From positions 1 through 37,953 of IMG/VR virus record IMGVR_UViG_3300025759_000249: 37,953 nt of DNA. One strand, given 5' to 3'. The notes under the pieces were generated by a model. It ran no database searches. It was not told the DNA's origin and saw nothing but the letters and a program-made list of their open reading frames with translations. Every line of letters begins with the position of its first letter. Position 1 is the first letter of the stretch. The stretch is from a virus. Below, in pieces: positions 25,203 through 32,071 of the stretch. Made by a program: the position numbers and the translations under genes.

Positions 25203-25588
25203 TTCTTCCTCACTGATACTGTGTATTCAGAGTCTACATTGAGACCCTTCGGTAAAAGATCAGGATTTTCTACTAGGAACTGACGAACATTTGTCTGGTT
25301 CAAACGTTTTTCAAAGAACTCAGGTACGTCATGTTCTCTTATGAACTCGTACATATGTTCCCAATCGCTTGTCCAGTACCGTTGTTTGATAGACCTAAAG
25401 AACACCCCTTCAGATGTACGCACCGATTCGACATTGTGTTCTTTACAATGATCTAGCAATGCGCTTTTTATTTTGGCTACCTTTTCACTAAGCATGTTGT
25501 CTTCTTCTTTGAACTTAGTGGCAAGTTCGCTACGTTGATCACGTATCTTTATGTACGCTTTTACGAGCTTCTCTATTGAAACGCTCAT
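25199..25588 (-). CDS. Coiled-coil phage protein of unknown function
   Basis: A 129-residue protein. Residues about 5-50 are a charged helix typical of a coiled coil (KIRDQRSELATKFKEEDNM). The rest has RTSEGVFFRSIKQRYW and a C-terminal NPDLLPKGLNVDSEYTVSVRK. Small phage proteins of this shape occur beside recombination or replication genes; the layout faintly recalls the Gp157-type group, but I do not assign it. GGAGAG lies 4 nt before ATG 25588. A 49-bp A/T-rich spacer separates it from the helicase gene upstream. Confidence 0.6.
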   Translation of the reverse strand: MSVSIEKLVKAYIKIRDQRSELATKFKEEDNMLSEKVAKIKSALLDHCKEHNVESVRTSEGVFFRSIKQRYWTSDWEHMYEFIREHDVPEFFEKRLNQTNVRQFLVENPDLLPKGLNVDSEYTVSVRKK

Positions 25589-25637
25589 TTATCTCTCCAT
25601 TGTTATTTATATTTAGTAGATAGTATCTAAACTTACT

Positions 25638-27173
25638 TTAGTCAAGTAGTTCTTTATACAAATCGATAATTTTTGTATGTACGTCTATTCTGTTGTCCAA
25701 CAGTCTGTATATACGCTGTTCAGCGGCTGAACCGTAAAGCTGAATGACAGTACATTTGTGCTTCTGCCCAGAGCGATGGACACGTGCATTCGCCTGTGCG
25801 TATGTCTCTAATGACGATGTTGGACCCCACCACACAACAGTATTTGCTGCTGTTAACGTGACCCCATGGGCTGCGGCTTGTGGTTGAATTATAAGCACTT
25901 GAGGGTTGGGCGTGGTTTGAAAGGAGTCAAATATTTCAGTACGTTTATTCGCAGATACGTCTCCTCGTATGATCCCACACGTTATCCCGTCCGCCGTTAG
26001 TTTGTTAGCTAACAAGTCTATGGTGTGCCGAAACGGAACAAACACTAAAACTTTTTGGCTGCTCTCGTCTACCGCTTCTTTTAAAACTTTGTACCGATTA
26101 GATATGTCAAACTCTAGTGTCTCGCTATCGTCAGTATACACTGCACCTGATGATATTTGTAACAGCTTGTTAAGCACGATGGCTGCATTGACAGCGGTGA
26201 TGCTTTCATCTTCTACCTGCATTACCATCTTCTTACGTAATTCTTCGTAGTATTTTATCTGCTGTTTAGTCATTTCGACTTTACGCTTGACGTAAACCAT
26301 ATCGGGTAAGTCTAAACATTCTTCTTTTGTAAACCGAATCGCAGGTTGCAATACTTCGTGCACTATTTGACTAGCGTTTTCTTTCGGCATCCACTTAAAC
26401 TGTGTAACCTTCCACATTACCATATCTCTAAAAGAACCAAAGAAACGTGGAACATTTAACGGGTTAATTAGCTTTGCTAACCCATACGCATCTAGAGGTG
26501 ATTGTGCCGCAGGTGTACCTGTCATCATCCACAGCCAAGTATCATCAGAGATGAGTTTTTTGAGGGTCTTCCATCTTTTAGTCTGTGCATTTTTATAGTG
26601 CGTTGCTTCGTCTACAATTATACAATCAAACCCACCATTCAGTATTTCTTCTTTTACAATATCAACACCGTCATAGTTTATAATTACAAACTCTGCTCCA
26701 CTATTAATTATGTCTGCACGTTTCTTTTTACTACCGTAAGCTATGTTTACAGAACGGTGCATAGCAAAGGAAAACAAGTCTGCACGCCATGCGCTATCCA
26801 TGATCGAGAGCGGGCAAACTACCAAAACACGCCTTATTTGTTTTTGAGTCATTAGATAGTCAGCCGCCCATATCGCTGATGCGGTCTTACCTGTGCCTTG
26901 TTCGTTGAAACAAAAAGCACGTTTATTCATCGTCAAAAACTCTGCTGTTTTCTTTTGGTGCTTGTAAGGTTTATATTGCCCCGTCCACTTGTAACGTTTG
27001 CTAATAGGTGAGGGTACGTTTATATTTAAACTTTTTAGTTTTAGGGCTTCAAACATACCCCATTTGACTACTACTTCATTCATCGACAACTCCTTGCTGT
27101 TTGGTATTACCGTTGTGACCCTTTTAGGGTTACGCAAATTCAACAGGACTGCCTTATCCCGAATAATCTGCAT
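25638..27173 (-). CDS. SNF2-type DEAD-like helicase/ATPase
   Basis: A 511-residue superfamily 2 ATPase. Visible motifs are Walker A EQGTGKTAS (Lys96), motif II DEATHYKN (188-194), motif III MTGTPAAQSPLDAYGLA, and in the second lobe WWGPTSSLETYAQANARVHRSGQ, whose ending matches SNF2 motif VI. Such phage proteins translocate on double-stranded DNA and may act in replication or recombination, including fork remodelling. Length is ordinary for the compact phage form without extra domains. ATG at 27173 is preceded by GGAGAACAAC. It lies between the HNH-like gene and the coiled-coil gene in the replication operon. Confidence 0.85.
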   Translation of the reverse strand: MQIIRDKAVLLNLRNPKRVTTVIPNSKELSMNEVVVKWGMFEALKLKSLNINVPSPISKRYKWTGQYKPYKHQKKTAEFLTMNKRAFCFNEQGTGKTASAIWAADYLMTQKQIRRVLVVCPLSIMDSAWRADLFSFAMHRSVNIAYGSKKKRADIINSGAEFVIINYDGVDIVKEEILNGGFDCIIVDEATHYKNAQTKRWKTLKKLISDDTWLWMMTGTPAAQSPLDAYGLAKLINPLNVPRFFGSFRDMVMWKVTQFKWMPKENASQIVHEVLQPAIRFTKEECLDLPDMVYVKRKVEMTKQQIKYYEELRKKMVMQVEDESITAVNAAIVLNKLLQISSGAVYTDDSETLEFDISNRYKVLKEAVDESSQKVLVFVPFRHTIDLLANKLTADGITCGIIRGDVSANKRTEIFDSFQTTPNPQVLIIQPQAAAHGVTLTAANTVVWWGPTSSLETYAQANARVHRSGQKHKCTVIQLYGSAAEQRIYRLLDNRIDVHTKIIDLYKELLD

Positions 27174-27188
27174 GTTGTTCTCCAGTTT

Positions 27189-27479
27189 TTATTTTTTCTT
27201 TTTAGGTGGTTTACTCATAGCCCCACCTGCTGCACGATTTTTCTTACGGCTTTGTATTCTCACACCGTCTTTGTTTTTTCCACCTTTACTCAGTGGTTTC
27301 TTGTGGGCAATATCCTTGCCTTCTCGTTTATCTGCTTTGCCATTCTTATTTTTATCTACTCCCTTCTTATCCATTTTACGTCGAGCACGTTGACGCTCCA
27401 TGCGAGCTTCATGCTCGCCTCTAGCTTTTTGTTGCTTGTATTCTTTCTTGTACGGTCTTGGTTTGTTTTTATAAGGCAT
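27189..27479 (-). CDS. Small basic HNH-like protein
   Basis: A 96-residue, strongly basic protein (MPYKNKPRPYKKEYKQQKAR) ending in a Lys-rich tail. The C-terminal half contains GKDIAHKKPLSKGGKNKDGV, then SRKKNRAAGG, which resembles the core of small phage HNH nucleases (DH...PLSKGG...N...R). The first catalytic His is present, and a possible N in NKDG or KKNR. Whether it cuts DNA is uncertain; it may be a DNA-binding remnant. ATG at 27479 has GGGAGA upstream and shares a base with the stop of the Cas4-like gene (TGATG), so it is preferred to the earlier in-frame GTG/ATG extension. Confidence 0.55.
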   Translation of the reverse strand: MPYKNKPRPYKKEYKQQKARGEHEARMERQRARRKMDKKGVDKNKNGKADKREGKDIAHKKPLSKGGKNKDGVRIQSRKKNRAAGGAMSKPPKKKK

Positions 27480-28150
27480 CAGTTTCTCCCATTGTGGGCG
27501 CACTCAAGCACTGGACAATGACGTTTACACAACCCAGAGGGGCGTGGATTCCATACATCCGACTCAAACGCTTTTTGCATTTTACCATAAATCCCTAACC
27601 ATTTCTCCCAAAGATTTGATTCTGAGTCAATTTTATATTCGGCTTTGACTAAGCTGTTTGCAACAACAAACAAGAGACCTGCCTTGACCCTTTTTATCTC
27701 AGGGAAATGTTTGAATATGGTAAGAGCCATTAACTCTAACTGTCCTTTGTCAGCGTACCTAGCCGACTTGCCAGTTTTGTAGTCTATGACATACGCAGTA
27801 TCTGCCAACACGTCTATGATTACTAGGTCAGCTATCCCGCGAAACCACACACGTTTGTCAAAGAAGTCACATGGTTCTAGATTAGCTGTCAAGCCTAACT
27901 TTTGCTCGCATAGCTTTACACCGCGCCTAGACTTTAGATCATCTAGCATACCTTGAATAAACCCAAACTTTTCTGGGATTGGCACATCGCTGCCTATATA
28001 ATCCTCACAAGCTTTATGTAGTTCAGTGCCATAACGCATCGCCTCTGTCTCTTCGACAGGGTACTCTTTAAGTATCTTTTCATGGTAAAATTGTTTGGGG
28101 CACTGCCCAAATGCTTTTGCTTTACTAAATGACCAAGGTGCTATACTCAC
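27479..28150 (-). CDS. Cas4/RecB-like PD-(D/E)XK nuclease
   Basis: A 223-residue exonuclease-type protein. Residues show the RecB-family motifs: GTELHKACE (His45), RGIADLV (Asp108), VIDYKTGK (Asp123, Lys125) and QLELMA (Gln137). Four Cys residues at 17, 208, 212 and 217 (GQCPKQF, then GLCKRHCPVLEC) match the split Cys set that binds an iron-sulphur cluster in Cas4 and AddB. It probably processes DNA ends in replication or recombination. GTG at 28150 overlaps the polymerase stop by four bases (GTGA) with GGGG 7-8 nt upstream; a TTG two codons earlier is the alternative. Confidence 0.8.
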   Translation of the reverse strand: MSIAPWSFSKAKAFGQCPKQFYHEKILKEYPVEETEAMRYGTELHKACEDYIGSDVPIPEKFGFIQGMLDDLKSRRGVKLCEQKLGLTANLEPCDFFDKRVWFRGIADLVIIDVLADTAYVIDYKTGKSARYADKGQLELMALTIFKHFPEIKRVKAGLLFVVANSLVKAEYKIDSESNLWEKWLGIYGKMQKAFESDVWNPRPSGLCKRHCPVLECAHNGRN

Positions 28151-29961
28151 TCGCAATCCCCATAAGACTTAGCTGTTCCACTTTCACAATCAACAGGTAA
28201 GCCTTTCGCCCAACTAGGCGTCCACCGCATACATGTCTCTACAAATGCCTGTGCTTCTTTTACTTTGTTATCTTCTACACAGCATACAATACTATCGTGT
28301 ACGGTCAACACAACTCTGTACCTCTTAGCTATCTTTAACATCTGTTCGCCAATTATACAACGTGCTATGGCTTGGCAAACATTCTCTATCACCTTCCCAC
28401 CATAGATTTTGTTTCGACCTCGCCGCACCTTGTATGTGTACTCATCACCGTCATAACTTAGATCTTCATAAAACAATGGAAGTCCAGACGGTAAGACCAA
28501 AGCCTTGTTACTGGCATCAACGCCAATTACGCCTTTGCGCCCAAACGCCACGGCTCTACCGTTAGTCAACTGACTAACCATGTACTGTGCATCGCGCCAC
28601 AGCTTACTAATCTTAAAGTTCGACTGACGGTAAATATTAATTATGCGTCGGGCTTCATCGGGAGACACTTCATACCCAAACGTCTTTAGTTGTGTTGCAA
28701 ACTTCTCTGCACCCATGCCATAACCTGCACCGAGTATGGTAGTCTTACCAACGAAACGCTGATCTTTTGTAACGTCCTCTTCTGGACAGCCGTATATACG
28801 CCCTGCCATTTTGACGTATACATCTTCGCCGTTAGTGAACTGACTAACAAGATCGTCTTGTTCTGATAACCATGCAAGAACTCGCGCTTCAATCTGAGCA
28901 CTATCAGCCTCGACTATTGTATAGCCTTCGGGTGCAACAATGGCTTTCTTTAGTTTCTTCGCATTGACCCCACGACTTGGTAGATTTTGTAGGTTAATTT
29001 TATCAGCTCCACCCCATCTACCTGTATGCGCGGCGTAGTATCTCACAGGTACAGGGAGCTTACCACGTTGAGCGATCCCTATAAACCTGTCTGTACGTGT
29101 CTCTTCTAGTGTGGACTTGTTGCCTAGCCGTGCCGAAACCAAAGTTTGTACACGATCATCCTCATGCTCAAGTAATTCCTTAAACCCTTCGTCGGACTTA
29201 GCAAACGCATACGTGTCTTTACCTGTTGTCAGACTTACCTTCATCGGTGGTTCGACATCAAACTCACGTAGCATATCAGCAAACTTCTGATTTGACATCA
29301 GGTCTTTCTTGTCGGTGACGTTGGCATCTTCTAATAGTTTTTCTTTACGTGCCTTTGTGTCCTCAAGGTGCTGCTGCAACAACCCAAGATCTAACTCAAG
29401 TGTGGGTTCGATAAACATACGCAGAGACAAGTCTATCAGCTTTAACTCTTGTCGTGGAAACTTGACTCCCATCTGACTGAATAACTGAAACGTCAGGTCT
29501 ACATCGTTCTTGGCATACTGTCCGTATCTTTTTATCTCTTCGTCGGTGAAATCGGCACGGTGCTTGCCCTTGGCATTCTGCACCTCAGTGCCTTTGATAC
29601 CTACGCCGTACCTCTCGGCTACAGCTTTGAGTGATGCGCTTTTCTCTACACCATGCAATGCACGTGACATATACATAGTATCAAACCATATCTTTGGACT
29701 AACACCGTATCGCCACTTTAGTATCGCTCCGTCAAACATCGTGTTGTGACAGAGTATACCACACGCAGAGAAGTCTATGTGTGATAACAGACGTTTGATT
29801 TGTCCAGGACTATCTAACCACACCGTAGAACCATTGTTCTTTTTGATAGCTAAACCAATAACCTCAAATTGTTCATCACGCACATACTCCTCTGTTGTCA
29901 GCTTGGACAGTGAGTAATGTTGATCATAGTAAGTTTCAAAGTCTAGAGTATAAACGTCCAT
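28147..29961 (-). CDS. Family A DNA polymerase with 3'-5' exonuclease domain
   Basis: A 604-residue replicative polymerase. The exonuclease domain has LDFET (Asp7, Glu9), HNTMFDGAIL and YGQYAKNDVD. The polymerase domain has RYYAAHTGRWGG, motif A EADSAQIEAR (Asp353), motif B RFVGKTTILGAGYG (Arg402, Lys406, Tyr414) and motif C TVHDS (His555, Asp556). The residue corresponding to E. coli Phe762 is Leu410. No 5'-nuclease or DnaJ-like insert is seen. ATG at 29961 is preferred over a GTG one codon earlier because it shares its first base with the stop of a 33-residue gene (TGATG) and has GGAAGAG upstream. Two copies of the 18-bp dyad lie inside it. Confidence 0.93.
   Translation of the reverse strand: MDVYTLDFETYYDQHYSLSKLTTEEYVRDEQFEVIGLAIKKNNGSTVWLDSPGQIKRLLSHIDFSACGILCHNTMFDGAILKWRYGVSPKIWFDTMYMSRALHGVEKSASLKAVAERYGVGIKGTEVQNAKGKHRADFTDEEIKRYGQYAKNDVDLTFQLFSQMGVKFPRQELKLIDLSLRMFIEPTLELDLGLLQQHLEDTKARKEKLLEDANVTDKKDLMSNQKFADMLREFDVEPPMKVSLTTGKDTYAFAKSDEGFKELLEHEDDRVQTLVSARLGNKSTLEETRTDRFIGIAQRGKLPVPVRYYAAHTGRWGGADKINLQNLPSRGVNAKKLKKAIVAPEGYTIVEADSAQIEARVLAWLSEQDDLVSQFTNGEDVYVKMAGRIYGCPEEDVTKDQRFVGKTTILGAGYGMGAEKFATQLKTFGYEVSPDEARRIINIYRQSNFKISKLWRDAQYMVSQLTNGRAVAFGRKGVIGVDASNKALVLPSGLPLFYEDLSYDGDEYTYKVRRGRNKIYGGKVIENVCQAIARCIIGEQMLKIAKRYRVVLTVHDSIVCCVEDNKVKEAQAFVETCMRWTPSWAKGLPVDCESGTAKSYGDCE
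28561..28578. repeat. 18-bp dyad copy A, GTTAGTCAACTGACTAAC
   Basis: A perfect inverted repeat with no mismatch across all nine base pairs. It lies in the polymerase gene, where the - strand reads Val-Ser-Gln-Leu-Thr-Asn. Confidence 0.85.
28831..28848. repeat. 18-bp dyad copy B, GTTAGTGAACTGACTAAC
   Basis: A near-perfect inverted repeat with one arm mismatch, 270 bp from copy A and also inside the polymerase gene (Val-Ser-Gln-Phe-Thr-Asn). This stretch precedes a conserved polymerase phrase (GEDVY), so protein constraint may contribute. Confidence 0.7.
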
Positions 29962-30062
29962 CACTCTTCCAGTAAACTCAACAAAAGTTTTGCTTTATGA
30001 TCACCGCGTTTTGTCATGTCTCGTAAATATTCTAGAAGCATATCTCTAAGTTCATCAGTCAT
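29961..30062 (-). CDS. 33-residue small gene upstream of DNA polymerase
   Basis: A short helical, charged protein beginning MTDELRDMLLEYLRDMTKR and ending LLSLLEE. It is too short for standard gene calling, but three signs support it. GGAGG lies 6 nt before its ATG at 30062. Its start overlaps the preceding stop by 8 nt. Its TGA shares a base with the polymerase ATG (TGATG), leaving no gap. It may mainly couple translation into the polymerase gene or make a small regulatory peptide. No family is recognised. Confidence 0.65.
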   Translation of the reverse strand: MTDELRDMLLEYLRDMTKRGDHKAKLLLSLLEE

Positions 30063-30522
30063 TGTCTTCCTCCGTGAGATTACTAACAACTTCGCCGCCA
30101 CAAGCCATGTACCCACAGGCGTCTACCCAGTTGTCTATGTGTATGGGGTTAGAATGTATGCGAGCAATCTTCAGTAGTGCCATCATTGCTGCAACATCTT
30201 CGGTCTTTATGAAATCAACCAGTCCAAGATGCGCGTTCCAGTACAGAGCGATGCGTCTAAAGTTATCTTCCATATCGCCATGATCCGCTGCACGATCCTT
30301 CGTGACGTAACCTTTGGCTGTATCCAGTACCTTTGCACGATCCCACGTTTGTTTTATAGGCACTTCTTCGCGCCAGTTTTCTGATCCGATACGTGATATA
30401 AGGTTCTTTACAAAAGGTATATCCACGTCACACGCGGCTGCTACCTCGGCGTTTTCGGCTTGCCTGTTTTTTAGAAGATACTCCCATACCTTCTCTTCCT
30501 TCTTCGACATACTCATCTCCAC
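30055..30522 (-). CDS. DUF6378-like phage protein
   Basis: A 155-residue protein. The N-terminal part (residues 5-50) looks like a small helical DNA-binding region (VAAACDVDIPFVKNLISRIG). The C-terminal part has the pattern TAKGYVTKDRAADHGDMEDNF, then RIALYWNAHLG, EDVAAMMALLKIARI and HIDNWVDACGYMACGGE, which matches the DUF6378 phage family as I recall it. Biochemical function is not known; the conserved Asp, His and Asn residues suggest a nucleotide-related helical fold. GTG at 30522 has AGGAG 6 nt upstream; ATGs at 30516 and 30510 are alternatives. It precedes the 33-residue gene. Confidence 0.65.
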   Translation of the reverse strand: MEMSMSKKEEKVWEYLLKNRQAENAEVAAACDVDIPFVKNLISRIGSENWREEVPIKQTWDRAKVLDTAKGYVTKDRAADHGDMEDNFRRIALYWNAHLGLVDFIKTEDVAAMMALLKIARIHSNPIHIDNWVDACGYMACGGEVVSNLTEEDND

Positions 30523-30628
30523 GTTGTTCTCCTTTTTGCCATGGTGGTGGCGATAGACTTACGCTATCTTTGCCAAGCATTACTGATCTGCGTCTGTATC
30601 CACAGATTTCTTTTAATGTTACTTTCAT
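30428..30628 (-). CDS. Small overlapping hypothetical protein
   Basis: A 66-residue frame starting at ATG 30628 inside an ATGA overlap with the previous stop, which is the usual junction of this operon. It fills the ~100-bp space before the DUF6378-like gene, then overlaps that gene by 95 nt in another frame. The start (MKVTLKEICGYRRRSVMLGK) looks protein-like; the overlapping end is Arg/Ser/Gly-rich and could be incidental. No strong SD site is seen. It is either a real small gene with an overlapping tail or a relic. Confidence 0.4.
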   Translation of the reverse strand: MKVTLKEICGYRRRSVMLGKDSVSLSPPPWQKGEQRGDEYVEEGREGMGVSSKKQASRKRRGSSRV

Positions 30629-30813
30629 ATTCTTACACCGTTTATTCTCATCCTAGAGACAAACGACTTTAACTCTTCTCGCGCACGATACAAGTCCTGT
30701 TCTGTATTACGCGGTCTATCTCTTCGCCCAAGTTCGTCTTGTAACCTGTCAACTTGTTGCTTTAAGAAACGATACTCATACTTGAGCGCAGGGCTTAACT
30801 GCTCATCCCCCAT
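30625..30813 (-). CDS. Small coiled-coil protein
   Basis: A 62-residue, highly charged helical protein with LKYEYRFLKQQVDRLQDELG and YRAREELKSFVSRMR, likely a coiled coil. It starts at ATG 30813 with GAGGAT 8 nt upstream, overlaps the preceding gene by 11 nt and the following frame by four. The function is unknown; such proteins often act as small adaptors in phage replication operons, but nothing here shows this. Confidence 0.6.
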   Translation of the reverse strand: MGDEQLSPALKYEYRFLKQQVDRLQDELGRRDRPRNTEQDLYRAREELKSFVSRMRINGVRI

Positions 30814-31057
30814 CTGGTCTTATCCTCGGTTTTACGTTGATTTCTTTCATACCAGACGTAAACGGTGTGCGTCTGCAATACATCATGATCTCTTTACCAT
30901 ACGTGTCTGCAAGTATGTCGTACAGATCATCCATCACTCCATTGCCCATAGCTTCGTAACATTCGTACTCGCTTGGGAATATTACGCTCGTTGATACGTC
31001 CTGATTCTCAACAACGTATTCGATAATTAATAATGTGTAAAATAATTTAAACATCAT
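30803..31057 (-). CDS. Small protein with N-terminal membrane/signal segment
   Basis: An 84-residue protein that begins with a hydrophobic stretch (MMFKLFYTLLIIEYVV) suited to a signal peptide or anchor, followed by a soluble part with two Cys residues (ECYEAM and MYCRRT) that might form a disulphide outside the cytoplasm. ATG at 31057 overlaps the previous stop (ATGA) and has GGAG upstream. A role at the membrane, for example in exclusion or host takeover, is speculation. Confidence 0.6.
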   Translation of the reverse strand: MMFKLFYTLLIIEYVVENQDVSTSVIFPSEYECYEAMGNGVMDDLYDILADTYGKEIMMYCRRTPFTSGMKEINVKPRIRPDGG

Positions 31058-31269
31058 TTTTTCTCCAGTTGTTTGGTAATAGGTTTTGCTTGCTCAGTTT
31101 TAATTTTAGTACAAGCTGTAGTTACAAAACTTTTAATTCTTTCAGCCTCATCTAAAGTAAAATTTTCTGTATAATCTCCGAGTTGAATACCTAAATGCAT
31201 TGGTATATCCTCATCGTAAACAAGAGTTATATGTTCTCTCAGTGCAAGTTTGCGTGTCTCTCTAATCAT
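31054..31269 (-). CDS. Small hypothetical protein
   Basis: A 71-residue protein starting MIRETRKLALREHITLVYDE, with a helical Lys-rich C-terminus. ATG at 31269 is chosen over a longer in-frame extension because GGGAGA lies 6 nt upstream and the extension would overlap the 43-residue gene in another frame. It overlaps the next gene by ATGA. No family is recognised. Confidence 0.55.
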   Translation of the reverse strand: MIRETRKLALREHITLVYDEDIPMHLGIQLGDYTENFTLDEAERIKSFVTTACTKIKTEQAKPITKQLEKK

Positions 31270-31279
31270 TTTATTCTCC

Positions 31280-31411
31280 CTAAAATGGTGGTTCTTCTCC
31301 ATCGAAAGAGGGCAACCAAGCAACATGCTCTTCTCGCTGCACCTCCTCACGTTCTTCACACAGACCCATCTCTCTGAGAAACAGGGCTAGGTCTTCTGGT
31401 ATGTCATCCAT
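31280..31411 (-). CDS. 43-residue acidic small gene
   Basis: A short acidic protein starting MDDIPEDLALFLREMGLCEE and ending WLPSFDGEEPPF. Support comes from a strong GGAGG 8 nt before ATG 31411, an 8-nt overlap with the stop of the nuclease gene, and clean filling of the gap to the next gene. The compact terminal motif looks conserved. Function unknown. Confidence 0.6.
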   Translation of the reverse strand: MDDIPEDLALFLREMGLCEEREEVQREEHVAWLPSFDGEEPPF

Positions 31412-31685
31412 TAAATAATTCCTCCACTGTATTGATATTATCTTCGTTTATTACTAGAGCGATGCCACCTGCTCCTTCGATTTGATCAAGGTTCACTTGT
31501 TGCAATGGTGTAGGTTTGTTTTTACCTGCCTTGCATTCGATACCGATGAACCGTCCATCATGACATGCTATGATATCAGGCACACCGCTGCGTCCGTACC
31601 CACTTGTCACTGGATAAAAGAAATACGCTTCATGTTGTTTTAGTATGGCAACGACTTTCTTTTTTACTTTAGCTTCTGGTGTCAC
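31404..31685 (-). CDS. VRR-NUC family nuclease
   Basis: A 93-residue single-domain nuclease of the PD-(D/E)XK superfamily. The core GVPDIIACHDGRFIGIECKAG gives Asp37, Glu50 and Lys52; Glu4 in MTPEAKV is the usual helical acidic residue, and TPLQQVNLDQI provides the Gln-bearing helix. Stand-alone VRR-NUC proteins of this size are common in phages and are thought to cut branched or structured DNA, such as Holliday junctions. GTG at 31685 has AAAGGAG 7 nt upstream. Dyad copy C lies 16 nt ahead of the start, between it and the preceding gene. Confidence 0.87.
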   Translation of the reverse strand: MTPEAKVKKKVVAILKQHEAYFFYPVTSGYGRSGVPDIIACHDGRFIGIECKAGKNKPTPLQQVNLDQIEGAGGIALVINEDNINTVEELFNG

Positions 31686-31701
31686 TGTTTGCTCCTTTGG
31701 T

Positions 31702-31719
31702 GTTAGTCACGTGACTAAC
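31702..31719. repeat. 18-bp dyad copy C, GTTAGTCACGTGACTAAC
   Basis: A perfect 18-bp palindrome in the 68-bp gap before the VRR-NUC gene, just upstream of its SD site. As RNA it could form a 7-bp stem with a four-base loop. Lying outside any gene, it cannot be explained by protein constraint. Confidence 0.9.
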
Positions 31720-31753
31720 GTTGGTAACTGGCATAATTTGAGGGCGGTGAAAA

Positions 31754-32071
31754 TTACTTCCACTCGCCCCCCTCTATATAGAAAACGTGTCTGTCTCTAC
31801 GCTCGCCTACTCCTTTAATAGGGGAAGTGATCATAAGCGCAGCAATCTTAGATTGCATCCACTGTGGCAGATCACTAACCGAATCATATTCTCCACGTAT
31901 CTTCTCACATATACCTATACATACCACATCAACTCTATTCGAGGTAGGTTGTATGTAAACACGGTAAGAGTTGTCGTCAACCCATGAGAAGTATTTATTT
32001 TTGATTATACGTAGTTCACGCCGAGAGCGAATGCCACTTCGCCCGAACCTCTCATGAAACAGAGTAGACAT
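31754..32071 (-). CDS. Hypothetical phage protein
   Basis: A 105-residue protein with a basic N-terminus (FGRSGIRSRRELRIIKNKYF), a central beta-like region (YRVYIQPTSNRVDVVCIG) and a C-terminal phrase DLPQWMQSKIAALMITSP. It is not assigned to a family. ATG at 32071 overlaps the end of the previous gene by 20 nt; the SD match is weak, so a slightly later start is possible. It ends 68 bp before the VRR-NUC gene. Confidence 0.55.
   Translation of the reverse strand: MSTLFHERFGRSGIRSRRELRIIKNKYFSWVDDNSYRVYIQPTSNRVDVVCIGICEKIRGEYDSVSDLPQWMQSKIAALMITSPIKGVGERRDRHVFYIEGGEWK

Noticed and set aside
25617-25629. TAGATA-G-TATCTA inverted repeat before the coiled-coil gene
   Set aside because: Short, A/T-rich and single copy; not distinguishable from chance in an A/T-rich spacer.
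25996-26013. GTTAGTTTGTTAGCTAAC, an 18-bp match to the dyad ends
   Set aside because: Only the outer five bases match, inner pairs fail, the coding frame differs, and it overlaps a separate TTGTTAGCTAACAA palindrome. Treated as chance.
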